Source of the DNA: Gymnogyps californianus
Lineage: Eukaryota; Chordata; Aves; Accipitriformes; Cathartidae
NCBI RefSeq assembly: GCF_018139145.2
Contig: NC_059480.1
Coordinates: 12,586,428-12,650,427, forward strand
DNA: 64,000 nt
Direction: 5' to 3'
Every line of letters begins with the position of its first letter. Positions within the stretch are counted from its first letter, which is position 1. The translations under genes and the position numbers were made by a program. The notes beneath the pieces were generated by a model. That model saw only the letters and a list, made by a program, of their open reading frames with translations, searched no databases and was not told where the DNA came from. Positions 63,401-64,000 of the stretch are shown here, piece after piece.

Positions 63401-64000
63401 CTTTCTCAGTAAGGCTGCATTTTGCTATTTAGTTTTCATCTCAGTTTTGTGTCTCAGATGAGAGGTGGGACTCCTAGAATAAGAGGATCCCTTGATATCA
63501 TATTATAGCATTGGTGCAGCATTGACTTAGGAGAAAGGATGGGATTTGGTACCTCTTTTAGTAGTAATGAGGTTGGTTATTCTCAGTGCCAACCCAGTAA
63601 ATCCCAACAAAGTTGAGCTTTTGAAATATTGAAGCACAGCACAGAGTGGCAAGGCTGTCATGAGGTGACTGTGATGCCTCACATCCAACCTCTTTACCCT
63701 ATAACTGTTATTAAAAAAAAAAGGGGGGGGGGTATGTTTTGATTTCCCTTACTTTAAACCAAATGATCTTGTATTTTGAATAGCACCTATTGGGACTGAT
63801 ATCAGTCTACATGTGTTAAAGACAAGTGATCGTGCAGAGCGAAGGAGGTACTGGTGCTTTTTTGCTTTAACTTAAGGTGTTGCAAAATGAAGAGGTGTAG
63901 ACACACAAATGCATCTCTGTATCATCCTTTCAATAAGAGGCAGTACACAAAACAATATTGATCAGCCTCCACATGCTTTACAAAATTCAGTATTATTACC
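60401..64000. other. Noncoding stretch with one plus-strand exon-like frame
   Basis: At 62372-62743 a plus-strand frame of about 124 codons runs from a T-rich acceptor (GGTTTTTGTGTAG) to a donor (GCAAG|GTAAGC) in which its stop lies. It has no recognised family and is long for an internal exon. The rest shows nothing distinct. Confidence 0.45.
63713..63732. repeat. A10G10 homopurine tract
   Basis: Ten A followed directly by ten G. The G run could support quadruplex-type structure between strands but is a single run. Length is prone to sequencing error. Confidence 0.75.

Noticed and set aside
1..64000. CRISPR arrays, operons, ribosome binding sites, phage or plasmid genes
   Set aside because: No regular spaced repeats or dense coding; base composition, LTRs and SINE/LINE relics place the window in a vertebrate nuclear genome.

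Overview
This window looks like noncoding nuclear DNA from a bird. It is AT-rich, CpG-poor and free of dense genes. No open frame is long enough to stand as an intronless gene: the longest run of about 120 codons occurs on both strands with no shared theme. The clearest avian marks are three copies of one endogenous-retrovirus LTR family whose ends read TGTC/CCTGGTTTCAGCTGGGA and whose core carries a TATATAA box, plus old degraded pieces of CR1-class LINEs and MIR-like SINE relics. There are no operons, ribosome binding sites, CRISPR arrays or bacterial mobile elements, and I saw no tRNA or rRNA gene.

Layout. 1-10 kb: unique-looking noncoding DNA with short A/C-rich tracts. 10.1-13.9 kb: two co-oriented fragments of a CR1/L3-type LINE, both from the reverse-transcriptase region. 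14-34 kb: unique DNA with MIR-like relics and a perfect 11-bp hairpin near 19.15 kb. 34.3-34.9 kb: a complete solo LTR on the minus strand with a 5-bp target-site duplication. 35-55 kb: mostly unique DNA with an 80-bp, internally deleted copy of the same LTR near 41.5 kb that still has its own 5-bp duplication, a T22 tract near 44.1 kb, and purine-rich tracts at 50.8 and 53.1 kb. 55.5-55.9 kb: a third LTR copy, plus strand, missing its 3' part. 56-64 kb: unique DNA.

The window may lie inside, or overlap, a minus-strand gene with long introns. The best evidence is a 49-base segment (54951-54999) with a strong acceptor and donor and one open frame, and an upstream open segment (59732-59976) whose donor phase fits it. 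Several weaker exon-like segments lie further downstream on the same strand. Strong splice-like pairs also occur by chance in 64 kb of noncoding DNA, so these are candidates only. I did not recognise the protein. I found nothing that I would call a new biological system; the most distinctive object is the 80-bp mini-LTR.
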